The translations under genes and the position numbers were made by a program. Positions 10,926 through 24,700 of a DNA stretch of 64,000 nt are shown here, piece by piece. This stretch comes from Mytilus trossulus (lineage: Eukaryota; Mollusca; Bivalvia; Mytilida; Mytilidae): positions 20,507,862-20,571,861 of the forward strand of contig NC_086379.1 of assembly GCF_036588685.1 (NCBI RefSeq), given 5' to 3'. Within the stretch, counting starts at the first letter, position 1. Every line of letters begins with the position of its first letter. The notes beneath the pieces were generated by a model that saw only the letters and a list, made by a program, of their open reading frames with translations, made no database searches and was not told the origin of the DNA.

Positions 10926-12485
10926 TCATAACCAGAATATACTAAATTCCATATGGGGATTCGAGCTTCTCTTGTCGTATTAGGTCACTAGCGCACTATG
11001 TAACTATTAGTATTGAAGGATAAAAGATAATATATCATGGTTAAGCTTCCACTATTTTTGCCAAATAGTTGCACTTTCCGTTAAAATTCAAGATCACATG
11101 TGAATCTTTTGGTACGTTCAGTCCAAAAACGTTTTACATAATAAGTAGACTCCTACAACTTTATATGTAGATACCTATAACACTATGTCGCTTCCACCTA
11201 TGCAAGAACTTTCAAATTAGAATTGAGTTTTTCTTTTTGCAAATGTGTTAGGGTGAAAAGCGTTGATTGAAGTACATAATCCGCGTTTATTCTAATAGTA
11301 TACTCACGGTTATTGTTGTTAAAATCCTATAAACTTATTGAAAGAAGCATTCAATATTTAAAAAAACAAATTGGCAAGTATCATAAAAACAAGATTACTT
11401 TTAAGTTTTTTTCTTTTATTTACCTGTGTTATTGAGTTTTGAAGCTCATAGCATTGTGTATGTTAAATTTTATTTTGAAATGTAGATTGATTTCAGAATG
11501 ACTAGAGATTCCTTTTCGCCAATCTCAATAACGCATTATGATGATATATACATGTAAAGTAATTAAGTAACTATTACGTTATGTGTAAACACATATTACA
11601 TTATGTGCAACCACTTATTACGTTACGCGCAAACAGCTATTAAAAAGATTAAAAAGAAAACACTTTCGTAACATAGAAATAATAGCAACGTACAATAACA
11701 TATGGTTTTGGGGCTTTCGATCAAAATTGTGTATGTTGAAATTAAAAAAAAATATATAATCTTTAGATTTCCTAACTTACAAAGAAATAAAATTCACTCT
11801 GACCCAACACGGTTGGAGACTGGACGACAATGAGAACAAAAGAAGTAATAGTATAAACTCATTACCTTGTGATTCGATATGGCATATCTTATTGATATTG
11901 AAATCACAGTTAATTATGCTACATAGAGAAACGAGTGGTCAGTCAGCTGGAGTTCCCTTAAACACTTGTCAAAATCAAGAAGACTGAATAAGTCAGGTCA
12001 TTTCACTTCACGTTCATATAAATTGATGATGTATTTTTCATAACAATCCAAACATTCTGATTGAGTTCTATTATTATATCATCAATAATGAAAAATAAAC
12101 GACACAACAGACACAGTCACCATAACAGGCGTGGCATGTGGAACAGCTGTATTTACAAAGCGCAACGTAAAGATGTCTACATTGTTTTGTACATTTAGCT
12201 GCACATGTATTGTGATAAAATGGAAGATATATTTCATTTTTGTATACATTTCTAGTCAATACATTTAAAGTTATAAGAGTGCAATTAAGAACTTTATCAT
12301 GACACTCATTCACGTGTTTGATTCCTATAGATTTCGTTTATTTTTTATTTCAGAACAGATATTTCATTACACAGTGGAGTACGTATATATGTCATATTTT
12401 AAAGGAACTAAAACTACTTCGATAGCTATTGGTAATTTTCATTCTTTCTTTAAAAATAAAATGTCTTTTGTTTTCTCTTTTTATG

Positions 12486-12640
12486 AAAGAAAAATCGGTT
12501 GACATGTCTTCCTGTCTATTGTTGATAGATGAAAATAGCTGTTAGTTTGCAGTAAATCACTTCCTTTGGAAAATGGTTATTCGGGTCATTTGTCTTCCTG
12601 GTAATTTAGTTCATTAACATTAAATACACCCAGCTACGAA
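12486..12640 (+). promoter_or_regulatory. Gene B promoter/5' UTR with twin ETS-like sites
   Basis: This stretch aligns with bases 32186-32339 in front of gene C. Both have CTTCCTG twice (12508-12514 and 12594-12600 here), a TTCC core between them (12561-12564) and a GGGTCATTT block before the second site. The second CTTCCTG lies about 40 bases before the start codon in both genes. CAGGAAG, the reverse complement, is an ETS-family core (PU.1-like in animals). No clear TATA box. Function inferred from conservation between paralogues only. Confidence 0.5.
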
Positions 12641-12710
12641 ATGTGCAGGACTTTCAATTTTTACTTAGGAATAATGTATTTTTTTAAAATGAATATAAAA
12701 GCAGGCCTAG
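12641..12710 (+). CDS. Gene B exon 1: signal peptide
   Basis: ATG to a 'cctag|gtaagt' donor, 70 bp, leaving phase 1. It begins MCRTFNFYLGIMYFF and continues to a small-residue end (KAGL) before the mature D-A-Q-C. The gene C first exon begins MCRSLTFYIRIIYL with the same MCR start and phase, and their upstream DNA is related, which fixes the start. Too short to stand out as an open frame; the hydrophobic stretch is modest. Confidence 0.65.
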
Positions 12711-15700
12711 GTAAGTCGAACATATTCTCCCACATAACATGTATGTTTTACGTACACGTACATGAAGTATAAATGTACTACACGACTTAGTTTTTTTTAA
12801 TTCTTCAAATTCTCGTTAAGCATATTAAAAAAACGTATAAAAATCAAAGACAAAAGTCCAACAATAATGTTTCATCATAGCGTACTTTTCCTTATTTAAA
12901 GCGCCCTGCTAAGTGTCTTTTATTTTTTTTCGATATCGAGTGCATACATTGCATATCTTAAGATCCGACGAAACTATTTATATTTGTTTAACCATTTATT
13001 GCAGTTTGTATTTGTGTTCCAACAAACACGTTATCTGATTATTTGTCAATTTAACCTTTACATAAATCCATTAGACTAATCTTCATTCGAGTCACAATTT
13101 ATAAAAAAAAAACAGAATTAAAGGTCAAGGTACGGTCATCAACACACCAAACACCAATCTATAATAAGTGCCTAATAAAATACTCACAGATAAAAAAGAA
13201 GAACTTGGAGGCTCTCAAGAGCCTGTATCTTATAATAGTGAATGGACACCCCTTATCATTATTCAAGCTTTGACCATTTGAAATTGATTTTTTCCAATTT
13301 TAAAAGATCAGACTTCTATATTGCAAACACCTACATTCTATGTTTAGTCATAGTGGCAATATCGGTTGGATGACGTGGTCATCGGATACATTTTTCAAAC
13401 GAGATACCCTACTGAAAGTTGTGGCATAGTTTAATTATTTTTGACCCAGTACATTTAGTTTCGAAGATTTTGTAAAGGATAAAAAAAAGTACGAAAAATA
13501 TGTAAAACATTTAGTATTAAGGGCAATTACTTTATAAGAGTTTAATTGACAATTTTGGTCATGTCGACTTATTTGTAGATCATACATTGCTTAACATTAT
13601 TATTGCTTACAGTGTATCTCTTTATCTATAATAATATTTAAGATTATTACAATAAACTTAAATTTTTTCTTAAAATTACTATTTCAGGGCAGCAACCCAA
13701 CTACGGTTTGTCCGAATCGTCTGAAATTTCAGGGTAGATAGATTTGACCCTAATGAACAATTTCACCCCGTCACTACGTGTGATTTTGTTTCAGAGATAA
13801 AAAGCAAAAACTGTATTTACCTCCTATGTTCTAAAATCATCCAGGGCAGCTTTGTTGGTTGGTAGGAGGGGTCGTCGGACACATTTTTGAAACTGGATAC
13901 CTCAAATAAAAATGTTTGCCGTATAATATCTGAAAGCTGATTTTTTTGGTTGACAACACATGTGTTACATCTTTCATGTGTCGAAAGGGCTTATTTTTAA
14001 CCCAATAATTTTTAAAATAACAAAATGTTTCTTTAAGTATATTTGAAAATATACTACGGTACCTGGAGAATCTTCGATGGAATCCAAAATTTCCAGCGAT
14101 ATCGCTCCTCGTTCAGCTTTTCGTAAAGTATAAAGTTGATACATCGGTACTTATACATCTCGTCAATGTGTTTGTATGGGCTTTCATTTTTTGGTGATTT
14201 GTAATGTATATGCGACTTTTTGTATTTCTTTTGTTATTATAACGTGACTCTGTACTTTAAAAGATCCCGTCAGTATGATATTGTTCTATTATATATCATT
14301 GTGATATATTTCTATTATGAATTACTATATACGTTGAACTACACACGTCAAAATCATTCAACCGCGTAGTGGAATTAACTATTTTTGGATTCTTATAAAT
14401 TATATATCTAACTTTTGGACTGGTTTAAATCTCTGTCTATTTCTGAAATTTATTCTTACACACTTTTGATTTTTAACCCTGTATGTAAGGTGTTTGTATG
14501 CACATTGAACGACAAATTAATGTGACGTATAAAAAAAATTCTGACGTCAGACACTCAAATCAATGAATGTGTTTGTAGATGTGTTTGTGTTCTGTTAAAT
14601 TGTTCCTTTATAATTGTTATACGATGATGACTTATGTACCCATATTTGGATTTTATTTATTGTGTCTGTTTATTTAACGCATCAATGTAAATATAACGGA
14701 ATTTGAGGAGACTGCCATTTAAGTGAAAGGGTTATCGCTATAGAACCAGGTTTAATCCGCCATTTTCTACATTTGAAAATGCCTGTACCAAGTCAGGAAT
14801 ATGACAGTTCTTGTCCATTCATTTTTTATGCGTTTTGTTATTTGATTTTGTCATGTGATTATGAACTTTCCGAATAGATTTTCCTCTACGTTCAGTATTT
14901 TTGTGACTTTACTTTTTACTAAACAATTTATTGAATGACATTAATGTTGAAGGCATCTACCATGTCTTCCCCATCACATTTGAAATTCAAGATAAAAAGA
15001 TACAATGTGTCATAAATCGACTTGTATTAAGACATCGACAAACAACATCGAATGAAAATATATCTGTACGACGTCGACATTTTTCCTTATATTTAACTGC
15101 ACATAGAAGAAATATACATTTCATTTCAGACAATTTTCTGGAGCTTTCATGTTCTTTGACTTTCATATGAATATTACATTAAGTCAAATGGTGATCTACG
15201 GATATATTTATATATATGCCAAAAAACAGCGTATCTAATTTTGTTTTGTCAATCATATATCTATTTTGCTATTCAAACTAAAGATATAGAATGACTCAGT
15301 TATCTAGGAAATCATTATAACAGTCTACAAATCTGAACAAATTTTCCAGATGCGCAGTGTACGTTTCCAGCAGACTTGCGTGGTTCTTGGATAAGCGCAG
15401 ACAAAGGAGTACTAACATTTACAGATAATACACTGTCTGGTTATATCATGCAGCTGACTATAACATTTAGTTCGTCAGATTTTGAATGTAAAACTCTATC
15501 CAATAATCAGTATTATCTAAGGTATGTTAATTACTTACCACGAGCCAAAAAAAGGTTTAGTGCATCGAAACGACAAAAGTTGTAAAGAACAAGCAAAACC
15601 TAAGGAGCAATTTAAATGATAACTGGACAGCAAGATTATAGCCATCAGCATGACCAAAACTAAAAAAGTTAAAAATCCCTACACACAATAATCATTTCAC

Positions 15701-18700
15701 ATAATAAGAAATAAATACAAAAAGGGCCAACACACTTCAAAGACCCTGGGTGACTTCTGAATGGTAACGAATTTGTTCATGTCATTTTTATGTTAACTAA
15801 GAAATGACAAATCGTATGCAATGATAAATCAAAAGCAGTGCAATAGGGCACCGTTTTCTGTAATAACGAAAGCAGCATCTAAACATTTGTACAATTTGAC
15901 GCGATACTTTTAAACGATATAAATTCAGTATAGGAAGACATTGGGTCTTCTACCAAAAACAATGTTTAATCTGTGAAATTTGTTTTATAACTACATGACA
16001 AAGAAAGGCATACAACAACATATATCAGTCTTCAGGAGAAGAAATGTGAAGACAGGTGGTGAAGGGTCGAGATTATATATATATAGCATGTATAGACAAA
16101 CTGCATTCTAATTTTGATAAATCGGAATCTATATTTTATTTACAATTGTTAAATTGAGTCCAAATATGAAAACGGGTAAAATATTACGTTGACAAAAAAG
16201 TTTATCAATCACATGAAATACATATGCATCAACTATAAAAATGTACACTCATAGCGAATGATTTATTATACATGTACATGTTATTTATAAATTTTTTGAC
16301 CTGTTTGAAAAAATCATAAATCAGGGATATCATTATTATGAGAAAAAAAACCGTGAAGGTAAAATTCAATGTAATGCTCAATGTTACTGATTTCTTTCAG
16401 AGGCACTTCTACGTTTAACATTTTTGGTATTAGTTATAGACCGCACTTATGTCTGGAGATTTACAACTTGACCGCTGATAAATATTACTATCATGTAGCA
16501 ACAGGTCAGTGCGTGTATTGTTATGTGTATGTGAGAATGATGGGGTTAAGCGAACCTGAATTTTCGTCAGACTGTGTGTACGAACAAGCATCTTCTTTTA
16601 AGAAATCGGTGCATGATAAAACAAATACCCAGTCCTTGTAGTCACTGCATGTTTTAGTTATATACTTCAGGTTCACATGTAAATTTTGTCGCATAACTGA
16701 TTTAAACTTACTTAGATTTATTCATGCATTTCTATGTACCACCACATAACGGAACGAATAACACGTACATTATTTTAATTTTAGTTTCTTGTGTACAATT
16801 TGGAAATTAGTATGGCGTTCATTATCACTGAACTAGTATATATTTGTTTAGGGGCCAGCTGAAGGACGCCTCTGGGTACGGGAATTTATCGCTACATTGA
16901 AGGCCTGTTGGTTACCTTCTGCTGTTGTTTTTTTATTTGGTCGGGTGGTTGTCTCTTTGACACATTCCCAATTTCCATTCTCAATTTTATGCGAACCTGT
17001 GATTAAAAATTACATACACTGCTAAAAGAAAGGCGTAATACATCAACTAGACATTTTGTGTTCGACACTATTAGCTGTGTCGTTGTGGTCTCTTTTTGAC
17101 TGAGAACCAAACTTCTGTTCTTTTTTCGTCAATTGTGAATAGGGCAGAACACTAGTCAGAAAATTATTACATTTGTGTTTTATTTATTAAAAAATATCTC
17201 TTTTTTGTATTTTTAGATATACAATCAACGATCAATGACAGAATTTACATTGATAAAGATGTAAACATAGTGACACACGGTGATGTGTGTAACAGACAAA
17301 CCCCCTTTGAAGAAGGATCATATGTAATGTTAATAAAAGATGGTATGTTTTGACGAAAATATCATAAACTTACATTAATCTTATATAAAACATTGAAAAA
17401 CGTCTACCCATGATTCGAAGTTTCCTTCGTTGATATGTTCGTAGCGGAAAACTTGTTAAGCAAAGGTATTGCAGAAGCTAATCATGAATGGATTTTCACA
17501 CTAAATAAATAGATTAAAATTAAAGCGTTCATGTATTGTCACATTTTTGCATTGTAAAATCAATTTCCGATCTAAGTATGAACTGCTTAACGACAATGAT
17601 ACCTCTCCAATTTTTATCTAACATTATGAATCCTAAAATTAAAATAAAGAACTTTTAAAAATATTATTGATTCAGATTTTACGATATTGAAACGTGTAAC
17701 AATTTTGTTTTTGTTTTGATAGGTGCAACATATACTAGTTTAGCAGTTGAATGTCCTAGTGATATTTCAAGAAACTTTAGCAATGTGAAATTTAGTTCGC
17801 ACGATGAGAATTATAACTGCTCTGGAAAATTAGAAATATTCACTGACAGACTGAAAATGAATTACACATACAACTCATGTTTAACGTTTTCAGGTTTGTT
17901 TATTTTCTATGCCAATGAAATAGCAGTTTACCATGACAATATAATTAAAATCGAAATCAATTTTGATATAGAAAATTGCATCACGTAGGTTTTGTAGAAA
18001 ACAAAGAAATATATCTTGTTTTGTGTGAAAATTTGAGTATCGTTCAATCACCAATATCTTTAATATAAATAAGAAAAATGACAAAGAGAATTTTTAAATA
18101 TTAGAATCATTATCGATTTTTTAACCACCAAATATTAATTAGTTGTAGTTAAATCATAGTGGTAACGTCATCCTATTCATTTACCGTGGATTTTATTTCT
18201 AGAATCAACGCTTCCTCAATCCGTCGCTGAAATAGACTCATCAAGTTATATTCAATTGCGTTCTTTGTGTGGCCAATTTACTGATTTCTGTTCACTAATG
18301 GATTCTACATGCCTTCACCTGGAATCGAACCCGTCCATGAATTGTTTTTTGTGTAACTAACATCAACATATCGACGAATCCTCTCGGCTACCAATAAATT
18401 TCGATTTAAATGTCTAATTTATATACTATATAAATTAGGAAATTTACCTCACGATATCGGGATATTGGTATTTAGTCGGATCTTAACATGTACTTGTGAT
18501 TTGTTTATAACCGGTTTTAATAAAATAAAAAAAAACGAAGAAATGTAGAAATGTTCAGGACTTAATTAAATCTGTATTTGGTTAAAATGATGCAAGCATA
18601 CGGTTTTTATTGTGTCTTACACTTTGAGAGGCGAATAATCTTTTACTACTTTATTAAAATATTGTGTAAAAACGTTAATTATGAGCTATGAAAGTCAAAT

Positions 18701-21700
18701 GGCTTGTTCATCTTTCTGCGGAAGTTTTAAAAAATTGCAAAGAAATATTTTTACAGTGGGTTGGTTTTCAGTAGTTTCACTATTCTATAGATTAAAAACT
18801 TTTGGCTATATCTATAATTTAGAATCATCATTGCAGGTAGAGCCCGAATGCACAGTTAATTAATTATATTGATGTGCCATTCGTATGCAAGAGTGACATT
18901 TCTTTGTATTATGTGCCGATTCGAAAAAGTTATGCGAGTATTGTCTCCTTTTAACAGGTTCATTATTTTATAATTAAGTTTAGGTGTCTGATATAATTTT
19001 TAAATAATCACAAAATGTATCAATTCAATATCTTTCAGTTTTTGTTTTTGGTGTATCAAAAATATTGATGTACTAATATACTTTCATAAATTTGGTTTTG
19101 GTATTATTAAAAACCTAAGGCCACTAGTACTTTTAGGTCTTTTATGGTGCAGTGAATACAAAATTTTAAAAAATTCTCAAATATTCATTTTCATCTGTTT
19201 GTAAAATTATTTCATATTTTTCTACACCTAATTCATCCCTCAGTTTGGGAAAGTAAGTTCAGTTGAAACTGTATTTTTTGTCCAATCACACTGTTTAGAT
19301 ACATATACCTAATTAGGGTACACAAAAGAGCAACCTAAATTATGGAATGCAAATACTACCGTGCCACCTGTAGTACCTTTATATATACAACAATAGTCAG
19401 TTTTATAGTATGAGTTGGTAGCCGCGAGGTTTTATGGTTAAGCTCAATGAGTTAGAACTTGTCGGTTTAGATTCGAATCCTTGTATTCTTGTTGATGTCC
19501 CAATTCTCTAGTTTTCCTGTTTTTGTTTCTTGTTATCCAATTTATTGTGGATATTTTGGTTGATAAAAGCGAGTTGGATCGTTTATTATTATTTTTGGCT
19601 ATTCTAGATATTTTAAACGAAAATGTCTACATTCTAGGTGTCCATTTTGGTTTTATAAATTAATGATTACATAAGATTATTCGCGAAATCCTAAGCTAGG
19701 AAATCGTAATATACCTAAAATAAGGCTTCCTGTTAAAAATTAAGGACACATGCTTTACATATATACATATATATTTGTTCTGTGTCAAGTTGTAGTCCCC
19801 GGCTTGAACACATTCACAATGTTCATTCTCAATTTTATTAGAAATAAGATCGAATATGTCTCATTTTGTCAAAACAGATAACATTCAGATGCATGAATAT
19901 CTTTAAGAGCAGGCGTGTTGTATTATATTTGTATTATTTTTTATTGTGATATATAATGTATTGTAATGCGTCGTTTGTTACGATAGCATGGTTATTAAAA
20001 CTCACTTACAATACCTTCTTATTAAGAATATGCTTTAATTTTGAAAACACATTAACACAATAGTTTAATTTATAGATAAAATGAAAAAGCATTGATTCAT
20101 GAAAAAACACCATTCGGCCTACGGGCTTCTTTTTCAAGAATAAACGCTTATTCATTGTATTTTAATAACATAACATCAGTTTACAATTTGTTTTTCATCG
20201 TAGTGCATGGTGTCTGGCGATGTTTATACAACACACATTTTGACAGCACAACATACCTTGCCGCACTGAATACGGATGCTGTCCTTGTTACTGGTCAGAC
20301 ATATAGAATTGTTTGCTATGTAAGATATTTTGATACGGCAAATCACAACAAGCTACATAACCGAACTTTGTCTAACTTCTACACTTTTTATTTGCATATT
20401 TGTATACGGCATTGAAGATGCATAATCAAGTCGACACAATCTAACGTTTCGGTCGTAAATATTAAAAGAACTAGAAGCGTCCTTAACCTCGACTAGTTAA
20501 CAACAAGTATCAACATAATAAATGTTGAATATTCCTTTCATGATCTATGAACAAACATTTTTTCATTTCTATCTATATATCAATTCAGAAAAGATTATTT
20601 TCTTCATAAGTTTGAATGTCCTGACTTTAGAATATTTTTCTTTTGACTCTCTTCAATTTATAAACAACTGGTGGATTTGAGAAAACAAGTACGATTTTAA
20701 CGATGTTTCATACGTACGAGTTAATATATCTAAACCAATAAATCTGAAGGATAAGTTTATTTCAATATGGTAATGAGTAATACAAAAGGTATATATAATT
20801 TTGTAATCTATAATTTTGTAATCTAAATAAAATGATTGACAAACATTGATCACGTAACCGTTTTATCCAATGAGATTGCAGCTCAGTCGCGCAAGTATGT
20901 TTTGCGACCGTGTAAGATCGTATGCGCAGTTAATTTCAGTATGCCATCAGAAAGTAAATAAACACGTCGAATTCCAGCAATAAGAAGTAAATAATTTTTC
21001 TAATGACGGTGAAATTGGTTGGTTTTCAAGATCTCCAATTACATTTTACAGGTTGTTCATCTCTTTAAAAAATTTGCATATCTATCATGTTTAAATATTT
21101 CGGACAATATGCTTAACTTTCGTTATGTTATCAATTCGATCATTAGATTATATATTAAAACACAATTTTCATGATGAAACACTAACAGTGGCGAATACAG
21201 AGAGCGTAGATGGTGTATGTTCTCCTATTTGATCGAGAGAAAAAAATCTTCTCCTCAAAATATGTTCCAAAGACGAGAAAACGCACTTCAAAGTTATAAT
21301 ATAATTATTCCGTTAACAAATCTGCTAGCATTAATAGGATATGGACAACATAAACAGACAAAACATTATTTCATTCTTCTTGATCGTAGAATGATTTAAC
21401 AAAATGACCATAGATCTTATAGCTTTATTATTTATTGTATTTTATTACAGTTTATCAAATGATTTCAGGCTTTAAAGTGGCAAGGTAAAACCTTAAAATC
21501 GACTATATATCCTGGATCATGTCGACTAAATCAAAATGCTTCATATGTTGTTAGACCTGGGGTATATGTTGCAATGTCAGACATTTCAGGTTTGTATAGG
21601 GTATATGATGTTTAACTATCAAATCAAATGCATTGTCTCTTATCTCCTTACTTATGTGTTTAGTTTAAAGACAATAATTCGATCGTTAGTTTTCTCCTTT

Positions 21701-24700
21701 TAAATGTTTTTGTTATGCAATTTCGGAATCTTTGATAACTATGCGATATGGGTTTTGCTAATTGTTAAATGCTGTACGATGAACTATATAGTTGTTAACT
21801 TATAATTTAGTTTGATTTCTTGCTAAGAGTGTTTCATTGATAATTCTACCACACTCGTTTATATACATAATAAAAAAAAAATAAGAACATTTTGGATATT
21901 TCTATATATCCAACATAATGGAAGGTGCGATATTTATCATAGAGTGGCGTATGCTTAAAAACCAAATCTTGGAGAGTGCACACAAAAATATAATAAAATC
22001 AGAGTCAGGAATACAACGCATGTAAGGGCCTTAACATGTTCATTCGATGAAAAAAGGGTTAGGGGGCGCATATATATAATTTCTACAACTGCATCGAGTG
22101 TGGTAGAGTATATGCATGTATCCACTCATTACGGTTTAATTTTCAAACTCGAGGCTTGCCTGGCTAGCGTTTTATACATCTAAAATTTTATTGTTGAGAG
22201 TGGATAAATATCGTATTACACGAGATTTGGTGATGGAATATGTATCTCTAGCGATTTTTAAACATTATACAGGCCAACTTATTCCTTCTTTTCAATTGAC
22301 CTACCAAAACATTTGTGCATTCTATGTGACGTCATTAGACACGGTTGCCTTATTCCATGTCACCACAATAAAAATTTCAAATGAAATCAAGAAAACTCGA
22401 CGTCATAATCGAATTTTGACAAATGAAGAACTGAGATGGCACGAACCACAAGTTAATTAAATAAAAAAATCAACTAGTATAAATCGCGATCGTGTAAGAA
22501 ATACAAAAAAAACATAAAATGAATATTTCTTATCAGACAAGTATATAATGATTACTTTCTGCTATTTACATATACCCAGGAGGATATTATTTAATCAGTG
22601 TTCCTTCCCTTTTGTTTCATTTTGTAGCTTCTTAATTACATGTTCATAGTCACTTTGTACTCAGACTGGAAAATTAATAAAAACCAAATCTCACTCTCTT
22701 TCGTGACAACTTATATATTCAGTCTCGATTAATCAAATTTCAAAGTTCCTGTTCATTTGTTCAATAAATTCAATTATTGAAAAATAATTTCCTTCTTATT
22801 ATGGTTCCTGTTTTCCGTATGTCTTTGTCTGGTTGTTTGAAGTTTTTCATTACCCCCACCAATACGTATGCTTATCTTATTAAATCTTCAGAAAAAAATC
22901 GGTCGTACATTTTTTTGTTTCAGGACCAGCGGATACTCTTGTCACAGAGAACACCAACAAAAAACACAACACAAGGTTATTATATACCATAGCATATTGA
23001 ATTGTGTTTAAATAAGGGATGTCACCAAGTACTCGGTTACTCGAGTATCGCTCGGTACTTCCTAGTATTGAATAGCAAAATGATACTCGACTAGTCGGAT
23101 TTTCTAAAGCTTTAACATTTTTGTTTGTTATTGAGAGTGCTTTCTTGAACAATAAAATACTAATCAAATGCAATAGAAATTGAAATACAATTTCAATGTT
23201 TGCGTTTAACTGTAATTTAGAATTCCCCAAAACAGAGGAAGGCTGTGAACGAGAGCACATCTACAAGGCCCGGGTTACACTTTTAATTAATGTTAGTCAT
23301 TCTCGAACTAATGTACCGCCACAGCATATATTTTTATCAGAATGACTATTACCCAACCAAGTACAGAATCGCCTCATCCTAGAAATAGTTGACAAGATTA
23401 TATTTCTAAATAATCATAAATGCGTTGTACCCTGTGTCGACCCTCAGTAAATAATGAAAAGCATTGGTAGGTTTTATCACCCCTTTGTTGATCATGACAT
23501 ATACTGTTGTTTGAAAAAAATAAATATGTGTTTCTAAAGATATAAATTAATAACTTGATTATTGCAAGCTTGCATAATTAGTACACGTAGTTAATATACT
23601 ATGAATGTGGTTCTAAATTCCTTTAACTATCATCCCATGTAATAATGTTAAGTGTTTTACGTTCAAAAGACAACAACACACAATACATAGATGGGTGTTT
23701 GTGTTTCCATAGTGTACATAGTATACCAAGCGAGTCTCGATTATCGTTCGATTAATCCAAAGAGTACTCGATTAATAAATCTTCATCGAGTTGTCATTCC
23801 TAGTTCCAATCAAACTTATAACATTTGTCATTTTGGTCTTGTAACGATGTCAAACATGTAAGGGATTATCCATTACAATTGCATTAGTAAATTAATTTTA
23901 GATTTATAGTAACATAATCTGTTATGTTATAATTTGTTAACTTTTCATTTCAGGACCAACCGACACACTAGTCAATAACAACACACCAGCAAACACAACA
24001 CAAGGTTAATATCATTCTGTGTTTAAATTTAACTTTTCAAACTAGAGTTGTCTAACATGTAAGGAATGCACATCTATATGGTTACAGTTTTGTACATAAT
24101 AGACGAGGTAATTGTCCAAAGGAACTTCTGTGCCACTTTTACAATAAATTATATCCTAGAGTGGAAGGTTAATGTTCATTTGCACCACTATCTTTTTTAC
24201 AAAAATCAAAATGTAAAGTTGTGCGGCAAATTTTCAACGTCTCAATTTTACACTGAAATTAGGAACTACTCCATCCATGAATTAAAGCTTTCTGTAGATT
24301 TCAATATGACCAATATGCATATGTATTTTCACTAGAAACATTTCCAAGTAATCTCTCTACGAGATGAAAAATAAAAATCATAACTGGGAACCAATACGTG
24401 AACAAAATTAACTATATACAAATATTATATATCTCCCAAAAGAAATCCGTTATGACATGATATTGTTCCAGGTATCTTAGGTAGTTGAGTTACTTTGAAT
24501 AACATTAGGAAATGCACGAACAGGTGTTGGAAGGTTGATTTACTTTACCAACTACTCCTTTGCAAATGCATTCTACATTGGATGTTGCTGTTGCGTAGTA
24601 GTTACAGTTGGTTTATGGAGAAGATGAATATGTTGAGATTATATCAGTTTAAATACGCAACTTTTCGCTTGATCAATTTAATACTGAAATATGATAAATT

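Larger units (their letters stand above)
8816..12485. other. Gene A 3' UTR and A-B intergenic region
   Basis: Contains the gene A 3' UTR to about 9.2 kb, decayed repeat copies (9335-9500, 9655-9750), the repeat block 10085-10925, and otherwise AT-rich sequence. The open frames here on the minus strand (for example 12074-12313) have no domain, splice or codon support. Confidence 0.5.
12711..15349. other. Gene B intron 1
   Basis: Holds the bivalve repeat 13195-13965 and the mussel repeat 14620-14915. The 79-codon frame at 14931-15170 has no splice or domain support. The rest is AT-rich with nothing recognisable. Confidence 0.5.
17894..20203. other. Gene B intron 5
   Basis: About 2.3 kb of AT-rich intron containing the two tRNA-like heads and a decayed repeat piece near 19795-19840. 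No other gene signal on either strand. Confidence 0.45.

Noticed and set aside
14931..15170. 79-codon frame upstream of gene B exon 2
   Set aside because: Starts right after a repeat, has no hydrophobic leader and no counterpart in gene C.
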